The notes under the pieces: model-generated | Told to the model about the DNA's origin: nothing | The model's database searches: none | Seen by the model: the letters and a program-made list of their open reading frames with translations, nothing else | Position numbers and translations under genes: made by a program | Shown here: piece after piece, positions 20,838 to 30,094 of the stretch | Numbering within the stretch: the first letter of the stretch is position 1 | Layout of the letters: each line of letters begins with the position of its first letter | Source of the DNA: Opitutaceae bacterium | GTDB taxonomy: Bacteria > Verrucomicrobiota > Verrucomicrobiia > Opitutales > Opitutaceae | NCBI GenBank assembly: GCA_003151515.1 | Contig: PLXS01000030.1 | Location: 77,757 to 141,756 of the forward strand | Direction of reading: 5' to 3' | DNA length: 64,000 nt

Positions 20838-22945
20838 TCCCTACCGCCGCAAGGCCCCCGGGGGTGGCAAAGGCCCCGGTCTACGCGATCGTCGGCAACC
20901 CGAACTGCGGAAAGAGCACGCTCTTCAACGCCCTCACGGGCCTCAAGCAGAAGGTCGGCAACTACCCCGGGGTCACGGTCGAGAAGAAGACCGGGACCCT
21001 GTACTCGCAGCACGGCCAGCCCATCACGATCATCGACCTTCCCGGCGCGTATTCGCTCGCAGCGCGCTCGCCGGACGAGGCCGTGACGCGCGACGTCCTG
21101 CTCGGCCGGCGCGAAGACACGGCGCAGCCGGACCGCGTCCTGTGCATCGTCGACGCGACGAACCTCGAGAGGAACCTCTACCTCGTCCACCAGGTCCTGG
21201 ACCTCGGCAGGCCTGTCATCCTTATCCTCAACATGATGGACCTGGCGGCTCAGGCGGGGATTTCGATCCGGGTCGCCCGCCTGAGCCAGATGCTCGGCAT
21301 CCCGGTGATCCCCTGCGAGGCCGTGAACGGCAAAGGGATCATCGAGCTCAAGCTCGCGATAAGCCGCCACGACCTTCCGCTGTCGCGCCACGCGTGGGAC
21401 ATACCGGCCCCGATAGCCCCTGCGGTCGCCGAGCTGCAGGCGTCCCTCGTGTCCAACGGCGGAAAGGCCCCGCTGATCGCGCGCGCCGAGGCGCTGCTCC
21501 TGCTCACCGACCAGGACTCCGTGCGCGTCGCCGGGTCAGCCCCCCTGGACGCGAAGACCCAGGAGATCCTGAGGTCATGGCAGTCGCGCTGGGAGGCCCA
21601 GGGCGTGGACTGGGCGGGGACGCTCGTCAGCTCGAGGTACGAGGCGATAGGCCGGCTGGCCTCCGAGGTCGCGCAGTCCGCCAAGCCGTCGGCGCAGACG
21701 CTCAGTGACCGGATCGACGCCGTGGTCATCCATCCCCTTTGGGGCTGGGTGGTCCTCGCCTTGGTGATGACGCTCCTCTTCTTCAGCATCTTCAAGTTCG
21801 CCCAGGCCCCGATGGACTGGATCGGGGACGGCAACGCCGCGCTGGCGGGCTGGATCAGGGGCCTGATGCCCGACGGCGACCTGCGCAACCTCCTCACGGA
21901 CGGGGTGATCGGGGGCGTGGGCACGATCGTCACGTTCCTTCCGCAGATCCTGATCCTCTTCTTCTTCATCGGGCTGCTCGAGAGCACGGGCTACATGGCC
22001 CGGGCCGCGTTCATCATGGACCGGCTGATGGGCCACGTGGGCCTGAACGGAAAGTCGTTCATCCCGCTCTTGAGCTCCTACGCCTGCGCCATCCCGGGGA
22101 TCATGGCCACCCGCACGATCGAGGACCCCAAGGACCGGCTGGTCACGATCCTCGTGGCGCCGCTCATGAGCTGCTCGGCGAGGCTGCCCGTCTACCTGCT
22201 GATGATCGCCGCCCTGTTCCCGGGCCCGACCTACCCCATCGCCGCCAAGGTCGGGATCATGGTGCTCATGTACGCCCTGGGGACGATCGGGGCGTTCGGC
22301 TTCGCGTGGCTCTTCAAGCGCACGCTCCTCAGGGGCAAGCCCCCCCTCATGATCATGGAGCTGCCGCCCTACCGCCTGCCGCGGATCAAGGACGTGCTCC
22401 TGCAGATGACCGAGCGCGCCGGCCTCTTCCTGAAGAACGCCGGCACCGTGATCCTCGCGATCAGCATCGTCCTGTGGCTCCTGGCCGCATACCCGAAGTC
22501 TCCCGCGGGGGCGACGGCGACCGAGCAGCTCGCGCACAGCTTCGCGGGCCGCGCCGGACACCTGCTTGAGCCCGTGATCAAGCCGATCGGATTCGACTGG
22601 CATATCGGCATCGGCCTTATCAGCTCCTTCGCCGCGAGGGAGGTTTTCGTGAGCACGATGGGCGTCGTCTTCAGCGCGGAGAGCGGCGGCGAGGACACGA
22701 CGTCTCTGCGGCACGCCCTGAACGCGGCGCGCTGGCCGGACGGCCGCGTCCTGTTCACGCCGCTCGTCTGCATAACCCTCATGGTCTTCTACGTGTTCGC
22801 GATGCAGTGCATGAGCACGATCGCCGTCGTGCGCAGGGAGACCAATTCGTGGCGCTGGCCCCTCTTCCAGACCGCCTACATGACTGGCGCCGCCTGGATT
22901 ATATGCTTCATTGTGTACCAGTCGGGCACCGCCCTCGGATTCTAG
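20834..22945 (+). CDS. feoB: Ferrous iron transport protein B
   Basis: G-domain GNPNCGKSTLFNALTGLKQKVGNYPGVTVEKKTG, Gate motifs LLSSYACAIPGIMATRTIEDPKDRLVTILVAPLMSCSARLPVY. GTGA overlap with feoA. Confidence 0.98.
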   Translation: MIPTAARPPGVAKAPVYAIVGNPNCGKSTLFNALTGLKQKVGNYPGVTVEKKTGTLYSQHGQPITIIDLPGAYSLAARSPDEAVTRDVLLGRREDTAQPDRVLCIVDATNLERNLYLVHQVLDLGRPVILILNMMDLAAQAGISIRVARLSQMLGIPVIPCEAVNGKGIIELKLAISRHDLPLSRHAWDIPAPIAPAVAELQASLVSNGGKAPLIARAEALLLLTDQDSVRVAGSAPLDAKTQEILRSWQSRWEAQGVDWAGTLVSSRYEAIGRLASEVAQSAKPSAQTLSDRIDAVVIHPLWGWVVLALVMTLLFFSIFKFAQAPMDWIGDGNAALAGWIRGLMPDGDLRNLLTDGVIGGVGTIVTFLPQILILFFFIGLLESTGYMARAAFIMDRLMGHVGLNGKSFIPLLSSYACAIPGIMATRTIEDPKDRLVTILVAPLMSCSARLPVYLLMIAALFPGPTYPIAAKVGIMVLMYALGTIGAFGFAWLFKRTLLRGKPPLMIMELPPYRLPRIKDVLLQMTERAGLFLKNAGTVILAISIVLWLLAAYPKSPAGATATEQLAHSFAGRAGHLLEPVIKPIGFDWHIGIGLISSFAAREVFVSTMGVVFSAESGGEDTTSLRHALNAARWPDGRVLFTPLVCITLMVFYVFAMQCMSTIAVVRRETNSWRWPLFQTAYMTGAAWIICFIVYQSGTALGF

Positions 22946-22949
22946 AGCC

Positions 22950-23117
22950 ATGTCCCCAACCCTGCAGACCGCCGTCGCCCTCGCCATCGTCGCCGTGGCG
23001 GTCGCGTGGCTCGTCGTCCGCGCGCTCTCGCGCAGGCGCCGGGAGGGGTGCGGGGGCGACTGCGGGTGCCCGTCCTCCGACCTGAAGGAGAAGCTCGCGC
23101 GCAAAGCGCGCGACTAG
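22950..23117 (+). CDS. Small FeoB-associated Cys-rich membrane protein
   Basis: One TM helix then CGGDCGCPSSDLKEKLARK, immediately after feoB. Confidence 0.8.
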   Translation: MSPTLQTAVALAIVAVAVAWLVVRALSRRRREGCGGDCGCPSSDLKEKLARKARD

Positions 23118-23205
23118 CGAACCCCGAACCTTCGCGTTTGACGAGGGCCGGGGGAGGCAGACGCTTGGGGGAGAGCCCGGCGGCCCAATCGGCCGCCCCA
23201 CTGCA

Positions 23206-24078
23206 ATGCTTGTCATCCACGACCCCCGCTGCGCCGACTACGGCTTGCTTCCCCATCCGGAGAGGCCGGAGCGCGTGACGGACACCGCCGCCCACCTGCG
23301 CAAGGCGTTCCCGTCATGGCAGTGGAGCGCGCAGGCGGAAGGCGCCCCGGACGAGACGCTGCTCCTCGCCCACACCGCGGAGCACCTGGCCCGCCTCGAC
23401 GTGCCGTGGGACTTCGACGCCGACACGTCGTACCACCCCGATATCGCCCAGCACGCGCGCCGCTCGGTGGGGGCGGCCCTGGCCGCCGCCCGCCACGCGC
23501 GCTCCGGCATGGGGCCCGCCTTCGCCCTCATGCGGCCGCCAGGCCACCACGCCACGCAGGACGAGGCCATGGGATTCTGCTACCTGAACCAGGTGGCGAT
23601 TGCGGCGCTCGCGGCGCGCAGGGACATGGGCGCGCGCAGGGTCGCCATCTGGGACTTCGACGCGCACCACTGCAACGGGACCGAGGCCATCCTGCGGGGC
23701 CGCGAGGGCTTCTTGGTCTGCTCGGTCCACCAGAACCCGGGCTACCCCGGGACGGGCCTCGAGGACTCGGGCAACAGCCGCAACTGGCCCGTGCCGCCGG
23801 CGGCCCCGCGCGAGCGGCACATGCGGGCGCTTCGCGAGTCGCTGGACGCGGTGGTCTCGTTTCGCCCGGACCTCGTGCTCGTCTCGGCGGGGTTCGACGC
23901 CTACGCGCGCGACCCGATAACGGACATGACTCTCGAGGCAGAGGACTTCGCGGCGCTCGGGGGCTGGCTGCGCGAAAGCGGGCTCGCGGCGGCGGCCTCG
24001 CTCGAGGGCGGCTACAGCAAGGACCTGCCGAAGCTTGTCGCCGCCTTCCTGGGGGCCTGGGCGGCGCAGCCGGCCTGA
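23206..24078 (+). CDS. Histone deacetylase family protein (acetoin-utilisation/HDAC-like amidohydrolase)
   Basis: RPPGHHATQDEAMGFCYLNQVAIAA, DFDAHHCNGTE, VSAGFDAYARDP. Confidence 0.93.
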   Translation: MLVIHDPRCADYGLLPHPERPERVTDTAAHLRKAFPSWQWSAQAEGAPDETLLLAHTAEHLARLDVPWDFDADTSYHPDIAQHARRSVGAALAAARHARSGMGPAFALMRPPGHHATQDEAMGFCYLNQVAIAALAARRDMGARRVAIWDFDAHHCNGTEAILRGREGFLVCSVHQNPGYPGTGLEDSGNSRNWPVPPAAPRERHMRALRESLDAVVSFRPDLVLVSAGFDAYARDPITDMTLEAEDFAALGGWLRESGLAAAASLEGGYSKDLPKLVAAFLGAWAAQPA

Positions 24079-24144
24079 AGGCGCGCGAGCTTTTAAGATT
24101 CGCCCTTTGCGGCCCCGCGCGTACACGCTTCGCTAGACTCATAG

Positions 24145-25320
24145 ATGATCTCACGCTTCCTGCCGCACCCGGTCCGCCGCCTGCTCGGGGTAAAGACCCA
24201 GCATCCCCGGATCTCGGGTTTCCGCCTGGTTGACCAGCCCGGGCAGATCCAGCCGCTGCTGGGCGCGATCGAGCGCGCGGGGGAGGTGGTCATGGACACC
24301 GAGGCGGACAACATGTACCGCTTCCGCGTCCGCATCTGCCTGCTGCAGTTCTACCTGGACCGCGAGGTGTACCTCGTGGACGCCCTGGCGCCGGTCAACC
24401 TCGACCCGCTCTGGCCGCTCCTGGCCAGGAAACACCTGGTGATGCACGGCAGCGACTTCGACCTGCGCCTCCTCTACGACCTGTGCCGGTTCAAGGCGAA
24501 GAGCCTCTTCGACACGATGCTCGCGGCCCAGCTGCTCGGCAGGAGCCGCATCGGGCTCGCCTCGCTGATAGAGGAGAACTTCGGGGTAAAGCTGGACAAG
24601 GACGGGCAGAAGGCCAACTGGTCGAAGCGCCCGCTGACGCAGAAGCTGCTCGACTATGCTGCGCTGGACGTCTGGTACCTGCCGGCCCTGAGGGACATCC
24701 TGAAGGGTGAGCTCAAGCGGCTGGGGCGCCTCGAGTGGATGGAGCAGCAGTGCCGGGCCCAGATCGAGTCCGGGACCACCGGTTTCGCCCCTCCCGACCC
24801 GAACGACTGGCGCATCGGCAAGTCCGAGAGGCTGCGCCCCCGCGGCCTGTGCGCCCTGCACGCCGTCTGGCACTGGCGCCAGGACCAGGCCCTGCGCCTC
24901 GACACACCGCCGTTCAAGGTCTGCTCGAACGAGCTGCTCCTGCGGCTCGCCTCCGCGGCGGACGCCGGCGCCTCCGAGGAGGAGGTCCTCTCCAGCGTCA
25001 ACCTGGGAAAGCGCCACTCCCGCCTCATCGGCTCGCTCGGCGCAGCGGTGCGCTCCGGGATCGAGCACGACCCGCGCACGCTTCCGCGCCGGCCCGGCCG
25101 CGACCGCAGCCAAGTGCCCCTGACGCAGGCAGAGATCGAGTTGCTCGACCGCATAAAGGAGGACCGCGACAAGATCGCCTCGAAGATCTCCATCGAGCCG
25201 ACGCTGATCGCGAACCGCTCCCAGCTTTCACTGATCGCGCGCGAGCCGGGCAAGCTGGGCGAGATTCTCCTGCCGTGGCAGGCCTCTCTGCTTTCCGGCG
25301 CCCCGTCGCTCAACGCGTGA
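24145..25320 (+). CDS. rnd: Ribonuclease D (3'-5' exonuclease plus HRDC)
   Basis: MDTEADNMYRFRVRICLLQF, HGSDFDLRLLYDLC, LLDYAALDVWYLPAL; HRDC-like C-terminus. Confidence 0.88.
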   Translation: MISRFLPHPVRRLLGVKTQHPRISGFRLVDQPGQIQPLLGAIERAGEVVMDTEADNMYRFRVRICLLQFYLDREVYLVDALAPVNLDPLWPLLARKHLVMHGSDFDLRLLYDLCRFKAKSLFDTMLAAQLLGRSRIGLASLIEENFGVKLDKDGQKANWSKRPLTQKLLDYAALDVWYLPALRDILKGELKRLGRLEWMEQQCRAQIESGTTGFAPPDPNDWRIGKSERLRPRGLCALHAVWHWRQDQALRLDTPPFKVCSNELLLRLASAADAGASEEEVLSSVNLGKRHSRLIGSLGAAVRSGIEHDPRTLPRRPGRDRSQVPLTQAEIELLDRIKEDRDKIASKISIEPTLIANRSQLSLIAREPGKLGEILLPWQASLLSGAPSLNA

Positions 25321-26939
25321 ACGCCAACATAGCCCGCCATCTCGACCGGATGGCCGCTGCGCAACCCGGGGCGACGGCGCTCAAGGTCGCGCGGGGGAGG
25401 TCCCCCTCGGGAGGGATTGACTACCTCTCGCTCACCTTCGCGCAGCTCCTCGAGGAGACCGGCGCCTGGTGCGGGCGGCTCCGGGCCAAGGGCGTGCGCC
25501 GCGGCGACCGCGTCCTCGTGGTGGTCCGGCCGGGCCTGCCGCTCGTCGCCTCGGCCTTCGCCCTCTTCAAGGTGGGCGCCGTTCCGGTGATCATCGACCC
25601 AGGAATGGGGCTTCGCAGCTTCCTTGCGTGCGTCGAGCGCTCGCGCCCCAGGGCGCTCGTCGGAATCCCGCTGGCGCAGGCCGTATCGAGGGTCTTCAGA
25701 CGCACCTTCCGCTCGGTCGAGGCCCGCGTCAGCGTGAGCGGCTCGCTCACGGCGCGGCTCGCGGGGCCCGCGCGCGGATCCGAGCCGGCGCAGGCGGAGC
25801 CGTCGGACCTGGCGGCGATCCTCTTCACCTCCGGCTCGACCGGCGCCCCGAAGGGCGTGTGCTACGAGCACGGGATGTTCGAGGCCCAGGTCCGCCTCGT
25901 GCGCGACACCTACGGGATCGAGCCCGGCGAGGTCGACCTTCCCCTGCTTCCGATCTTCGCCCTCTTCAACCCGGCCCTCGGGATGACGAGCGTCATCCCG
26001 GAGATGGACCCGCGCAGCCCAGCCAAGGCCGACCCGGCCAGGATAGTCCAGGCGATCCGCCAGGAAAATGTGACGAATTCCTTCGGCTCGCCGACCCTGT
26101 GGCGCAAGGTCGCCGGGTACTGCCGGGAGCATAAGGTCACGCTTCCAAGCCTGCGGCGGGTGCTCTGCGCAGGCGCCCCGGTCCCCGCCGACCTATGGGA
26201 GGCGTCCCGATCCTTCCTGACCGGCGGCAGCCTCCACAGCCCTTACGGGGCGACCGAGGCCCTCCCGGTCAGCACGGTCTCGGCCGACGAGATCGAGGCT
26301 GGCTCGACGCGGGGCGCCTGCGTCGGGCGGCCCGTCGCGGAAGTCGAGGTGAGGATCATCCCCATCCGCGACACCCCGATCGCCTCGATTGACGCCGCGG
26401 GCCGGGTCCCGGCGGGCCAGCCCGGGGAAATCATCGTTCGCGGGCCCGTCGTCACCCGCTCCTACGATGCGCTGCCCGAGGCGACGGCGGCCTCGAAGAT
26501 CCTGGATCCTGCAGCCCCGGGCGGAGTCTGGCACCGGATGGGGGACTGCGGCCTGGTCGACGCCGACGGAAGGCTCTGGTTTCTCGGCCGCAAGGCCGAG
26601 CGGGTCGAGACCGCCGAAGGCACCCTGTTCACCGAGCCGTGCGAGCAGGTGTTCCGGGAGCACCCGAGGGCGCGCCGATGCGCCCTGGTGGGGCTGGGAT
26701 CCGAGCCGGCCCTAGTCGTCGAGGCTGAGCCGCGCGGCGCGCGCGACGCGCAGGGCCTGGCCTCCGAGCTGGGCGCCCTGGCGCGGCGCTATCCGCACAC
26801 GGCACGCATCAGGAAGTTCCTCTTCAGGCGCCGCCTTCCCGTCGACGTGCGCCACAACGCCAAGATCCACAGGCTTGCCCTCGCAAGGTGGGCTTCGTCG
26901 GCGCGCGTATTCCAGGCCGTGGACGCGGCTCAGCCATGA
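25317..26939 (+). CDS. oleC: AMP-dependent synthetase/ligase, OleC-like (long-chain olefin biosynthesis)
   Basis: AMP-binding ILFTSGSTGAPKGV, LHSPYGATEALPVS, C-terminal LPVDVRHNAKIHR, adjacent to an OleD-like reductase. GTG start in a GTGA overlap. Confidence 0.78.
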   Translation: MNANIARHLDRMAAAQPGATALKVARGRSPSGGIDYLSLTFAQLLEETGAWCGRLRAKGVRRGDRVLVVVRPGLPLVASAFALFKVGAVPVIIDPGMGLRSFLACVERSRPRALVGIPLAQAVSRVFRRTFRSVEARVSVSGSLTARLAGPARGSEPAQAEPSDLAAILFTSGSTGAPKGVCYEHGMFEAQVRLVRDTYGIEPGEVDLPLLPIFALFNPALGMTSVIPEMDPRSPAKADPARIVQAIRQENVTNSFGSPTLWRKVAGYCREHKVTLPSLRRVLCAGAPVPADLWEASRSFLTGGSLHSPYGATEALPVSTVSADEIEAGSTRGACVGRPVAEVEVRIIPIRDTPIASIDAAGRVPAGQPGEIIVRGPVVTRSYDALPEATAASKILDPAAPGGVWHRMGDCGLVDADGRLWFLGRKAERVETAEGTLFTEPCEQVFREHPRARRCALVGLGSEPALVVEAEPRGARDAQGLASELGALARRYPHTARIRKFLFRRRLPVDVRHNAKIHRLALARWASSARVFQAVDAAQP

Positions 26940-27976
26940 GCGGCGCGCTCCCAGGAGACCCGTCCCGTGAGCCGGCGCTCGTCACCGGCGGAACGGGCTT
27001 TCTGGGCCGCAGGATCGTCGAGCGGCTGCTGGGGCAGGGGCGCCCCGTTTGGGTGGTCGCCCGTAACCCGGCCCCCGACCTTGAGGCGCGCGGCGTGAGG
27101 TTCATCCGCGCCGACCTGGAGGACACGGACGCGATCAGGGCCTCCTGCGCGGGCGCGCGCACCGTCTTCCACGTGGCGGCCAAGATCGGCGTATGGGGCC
27201 CCTACGGCGACTATTTCCGGGCCAATGTCCTCGGCACGCGGGCGGTCATCGCGGGGTGCAGGGAGCACGGCGTGGCGCGCCTGGTGCACACGAGCACGCC
27301 GAGCGTGGTTTACAACGGCCGCGACATCTCGGGGGCCGACGAGTCGCTTCCGCTGACGCGGGCCTGCCCGTGCCCGTACCCCCCGACGAAGGCCGTTGCC
27401 GAGGCCGAGGTCCTCGCCGCCAACGGTCCGGGGCTGGCGACGGTGGCGCTTCGCCCCCACCTGATCTGGGGTCCAAAGGATCCCCACCTCGTCCCTGGAA
27501 TCCTGCGGGCGGCCCGCTCCGGAAGGCTGCGGATCGTCGGCGGAGGAAGGAACCGGGTGTCCATGGTCCACGTCGAGAACGCCGCGGACGCCCATATCGC
27601 GGCCGAGCAGGCGCTGCGCAGGCCGGGCGCCGCGGCGGCGGGAAGGGCCTACTTCGTCACGGACGGCGAGCCCGTGGTGCTTTGGGAGTGGGTCAACGCC
27701 CTGTTGGCCGCGCTGGGGGAGCCCCCGATCACAAGGAGTATCCCGCTCGGGGCCGCGCACGCGGTCGGCGCGGCATGCGAGGCGGCCTGGTGGCTCCTTC
27801 GACTTCGGGGGCAGCCTCCGATGACCCGATTCGTGGCGGCCGAGCTCGCCAGGGACCACTGGTTCGACATCACCGCCGCGCGCCGCGACCTGGGATACGC
27901 TCCCAGGGTCTCCCCAAAGGAGGCCATGGCGGAGCTGGTCGCGTCCCTCAGGGTCGCCGCCCGGAGCGCTGCCTGA
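26936..27976 (+). CDS. oleD: NAD(P)-dependent 3-beta-HSD-type epimerase/dehydrogenase, OleD-like
   Basis: VTGGTGFLGRRIVERLL, VFHVAAKIGVWGPYGDYFRANVLGT, YPPTK active-site YxxxK, ALRPHLIWGPKDPHLVPGIL. ATGA overlap with oleC. Confidence 0.78.
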   Translation: MSGALPGDPSREPALVTGGTGFLGRRIVERLLGQGRPVWVVARNPAPDLEARGVRFIRADLEDTDAIRASCAGARTVFHVAAKIGVWGPYGDYFRANVLGTRAVIAGCREHGVARLVHTSTPSVVYNGRDISGADESLPLTRACPCPYPPTKAVAEAEVLAANGPGLATVALRPHLIWGPKDPHLVPGILRAARSGRLRIVGGGRNRVSMVHVENAADAHIAAEQALRRPGAAAAGRAYFVTDGEPVVLWEWVNALLAALGEPPITRSIPLGAAHAVGAACEAAWWLLRLRGQPPMTRFVAAELARDHWFDITAARRDLGYAPRVSPKEAMAELVASLRVAARSAA

Positions 27977-28760
27977 CCGCCTCGAAGAGGGTTATCAGGG
28001 CCGCCATCGCCACGTTCAGCGAGTCGGCCTGGCCGGCCATCGGTATGCGCACGGGAAGGTCCGCGTTGCTGAGCCAGAACTCGCTCAGCCCGTACTGCTC
28101 GCTGCCCATGATCACGGCCAGCGGCCCGGTAAGGTCGCAGTCCGTGTAGAGCTTCCCTGCGGCGGGGCTCGTCGCGACGATGCGGATCCCGCGCGCGCGA
28201 AGCCACGAGAGCACGGCCGGTCCCTCCTCGACGACGCAGGGCACGGAGAAGAGCACGCCGGTCGACGCGCGAACGACGTTCGGGTTGAAGAGGTCCGTCA
28301 CGGGGTCGCACACGATGACGGCGTGGCACCCCGCGGCATCGGCGCTGCGAAGGATGGTTCCCAGGTTGCCCGGCTTCTCAATCGCCTCCACCACGAGCAC
28401 GAAGGGCTCCGCGGGAAGGGAGAGCCCCGCCAGGCCGCGCCTCCACTGCGGAGCCACCGCGAGGATCCCATCGGGTCGCTCCCTGTAGGCCACCTTCGCG
28501 AACGCCTCCTTCGACAGCTCGAAGAGCCGCGCCCCGGCCGCCTCGGCGGCCGAGAGGAGCGCCGCCTCGTTCTCGCCGAGGAACCAGTCCCGCGAGAAGT
28601 AGAGCTCGTCCAGCGCCACCTTCCTCTCTAGAGCCCTCCTCACCTCGCGGTAGCCCTCCACGAGAAACGCCTTCTCCTCGTCCCGGGCGCGCCGCTCGCG
28701 CAGGCGCACCAGCCGCTTGAGCCGGGGATTCTGCATGCTGGTGATTTTCTCGACGGGCAT
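27948..28760 (-). CDS. TrmH/SpoU family RNA 2'-O-methyltransferase
   Basis: FVLVVEAIEKPGNLGTILRSADAAGCHAVIVCD, IMGSEQYGLSEFW, VRIPMAGQADSLNVAMAALITLFEA. Confidence 0.92.
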   Translation of the reverse strand: MPVEKITSMQNPRLKRLVRLRERRARDEEKAFLVEGYREVRRALERKVALDELYFSRDWFLGENEAALLSAAEAAGARLFELSKEAFAKVAYRERPDGILAVAPQWRRGLAGLSLPAEPFVLVVEAIEKPGNLGTILRSADAAGCHAVIVCDPVTDLFNPNVVRASTGVLFSVPCVVEEGPAVLSWLRARGIRIVATSPAAGKLYTDCDLTGPLAVIMGSEQYGLSEFWLSNADLPVRIPMAGQADSLNVAMAALITLFEAVRQRSGRRP

Positions 28761-28788
28761 CGCCCGATTTGAATTGTTGTTACCGCCC

Positions 28789-30042
28789 GTGTCCAAAAAG
28801 AAAGCATTCAAAGACAGGCCTTTCGCCTACCACCAGGAGGTCGAGCTCTCGATCGCGACGCTCACGAACCTGGGCCTCGGGCTGGGCAGGGTCGCGCTGG
28901 GGGAGGGGGAGAAGGGGTGGGTCGTGATGGTCGCCTTCGCCCTGCCGGGGGAGCTCGTGCGGGCGCGCGTCTTCCGAAACCACGCGAACTACTCCGAGGC
29001 GGACCTCCTCGAGGTGATCCGGCCGTCGCCCCACCGGGTCCAGCCGCGCTGCGCCCTCTTCGGGACGTGCGGCGGCTGCCAGTACCAGAACCTGCGCTAC
29101 GAGGAGCAGCTCGAGTGGAAGCGCCGCCAGGTGGCGGAGCTCCTGGAGCACATGGCCGGGCTAGCCTTCGAGGTCCTTCCGGTCATCGGCTCGCCCCGCC
29201 CGTTCGGATACCGCTCCAAGATCACGCCCCACTACAACGCGCCGCGGTCCGGCCGCGAGCTCGCCATCGGCTTCCTGCGGCAAGGGACCCGGTTTGACAT
29301 TGTCGACGTCCCGCGCTGCGAAATCGCAACCGAGCCTATCAACCGGGCGCTCGCGGCGGCGCGCGATGAAGTCCGAAGGCTCGTGGCGGCCGAGGCTCCC
29401 GAGCGGGGCGCCACGCTCCTCATCAGGGACGCCGCAGGGCGGGTCACGCTCTCGCACGAGGAGCGGATCATGGAGGAGGTCCCCCTGGGCGGCGCCGGGA
29501 CGCTGCGGCTCAGCTTCCTCGCCCGGGACTTCTTCCAGAACAACCCGTTCATCCTCCCGGCGTTCGCCGGGTACGTGCGGGACCAGGCGCGCTCGTGCGG
29601 CGCGCGCTTCCTCGTCGACGCGTACTGCGGGAGCGGCCTTTTCTCGCTCGCGTGCGCCGGGGTGTTCGAGCGGGTGGCCGGCGTCGAGGTGAGCGAGTCG
29701 TCCGTGGCTTTCGCCAGGGAGAATGCCGCGTCAAACTCCATCTCCAACGCATCCTTCATCGCGGGGGACGCCTCGGGCATCTTCCTCGGCCTGGACTTCC
29801 CCGGCGCCGACACCGCGGTGGTCATCGACCCTCCCCGCCGGGGCTGCGACGAAGGCTTCCTGCGTCAGCTCTTCCGGTTTCGCCCGCGCGGCGTGGTCTA
29901 CGTGAGCTGCGACCCGGCGACGCAGATGCGCGACCTCAGGGGCTTCCTCGCCGAGGGCTACCAGGTGCGCGCCGTGCAGCCCTTCGACCTGTTTCCGCAG
30001 ACGCGCCACCTGGAGTGCGTCATCACGCTGGCGCTCGCCTAG
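28789..30042 (+). CDS. TrmA/RumA-family RNA m5U methyltransferase (RlmD-like)
   Basis: TRAM-like N-terminus, Fe-S cysteines CALFGTCGGC, FFQNNPF, DAYCGSGLFSL, IDPPRRGCDEGFL, YVSCDPATQMRDL. Confidence 0.9.
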   Translation: MSKKKAFKDRPFAYHQEVELSIATLTNLGLGLGRVALGEGEKGWVVMVAFALPGELVRARVFRNHANYSEADLLEVIRPSPHRVQPRCALFGTCGGCQYQNLRYEEQLEWKRRQVAELLEHMAGLAFEVLPVIGSPRPFGYRSKITPHYNAPRSGRELAIGFLRQGTRFDIVDVPRCEIATEPINRALAAARDEVRRLVAAEAPERGATLLIRDAAGRVTLSHEERIMEEVPLGGAGTLRLSFLARDFFQNNPFILPAFAGYVRDQARSCGARFLVDAYCGSGLFSLACAGVFERVAGVEVSESSVAFARENAASNSISNASFIAGDASGIFLGLDFPGADTAVVIDPPRRGCDEGFLRQLFRFRPRGVVYVSCDPATQMRDLRGFLAEGYQVRAVQPFDLFPQTRHLECVITLALA

Positions 30043-30094
30043 GCTGGCCTTCCCGGGGTTGCCAAGCCGGCCCAGGCCCGGGATATTCGGGGCG

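Noticed and set aside
24735-25316. N-terminal extension of the oleC ORF into rnd
   Set aside because: Arg/Pro-rich out-of-frame translation of rnd; the GTG at 25317 fits OleC and the coupling pattern.
24654-26132. 492-aa minus-strand ORF opposite rnd/oleC
   Set aside because: Compositional shadow ORF in high-GC DNA.
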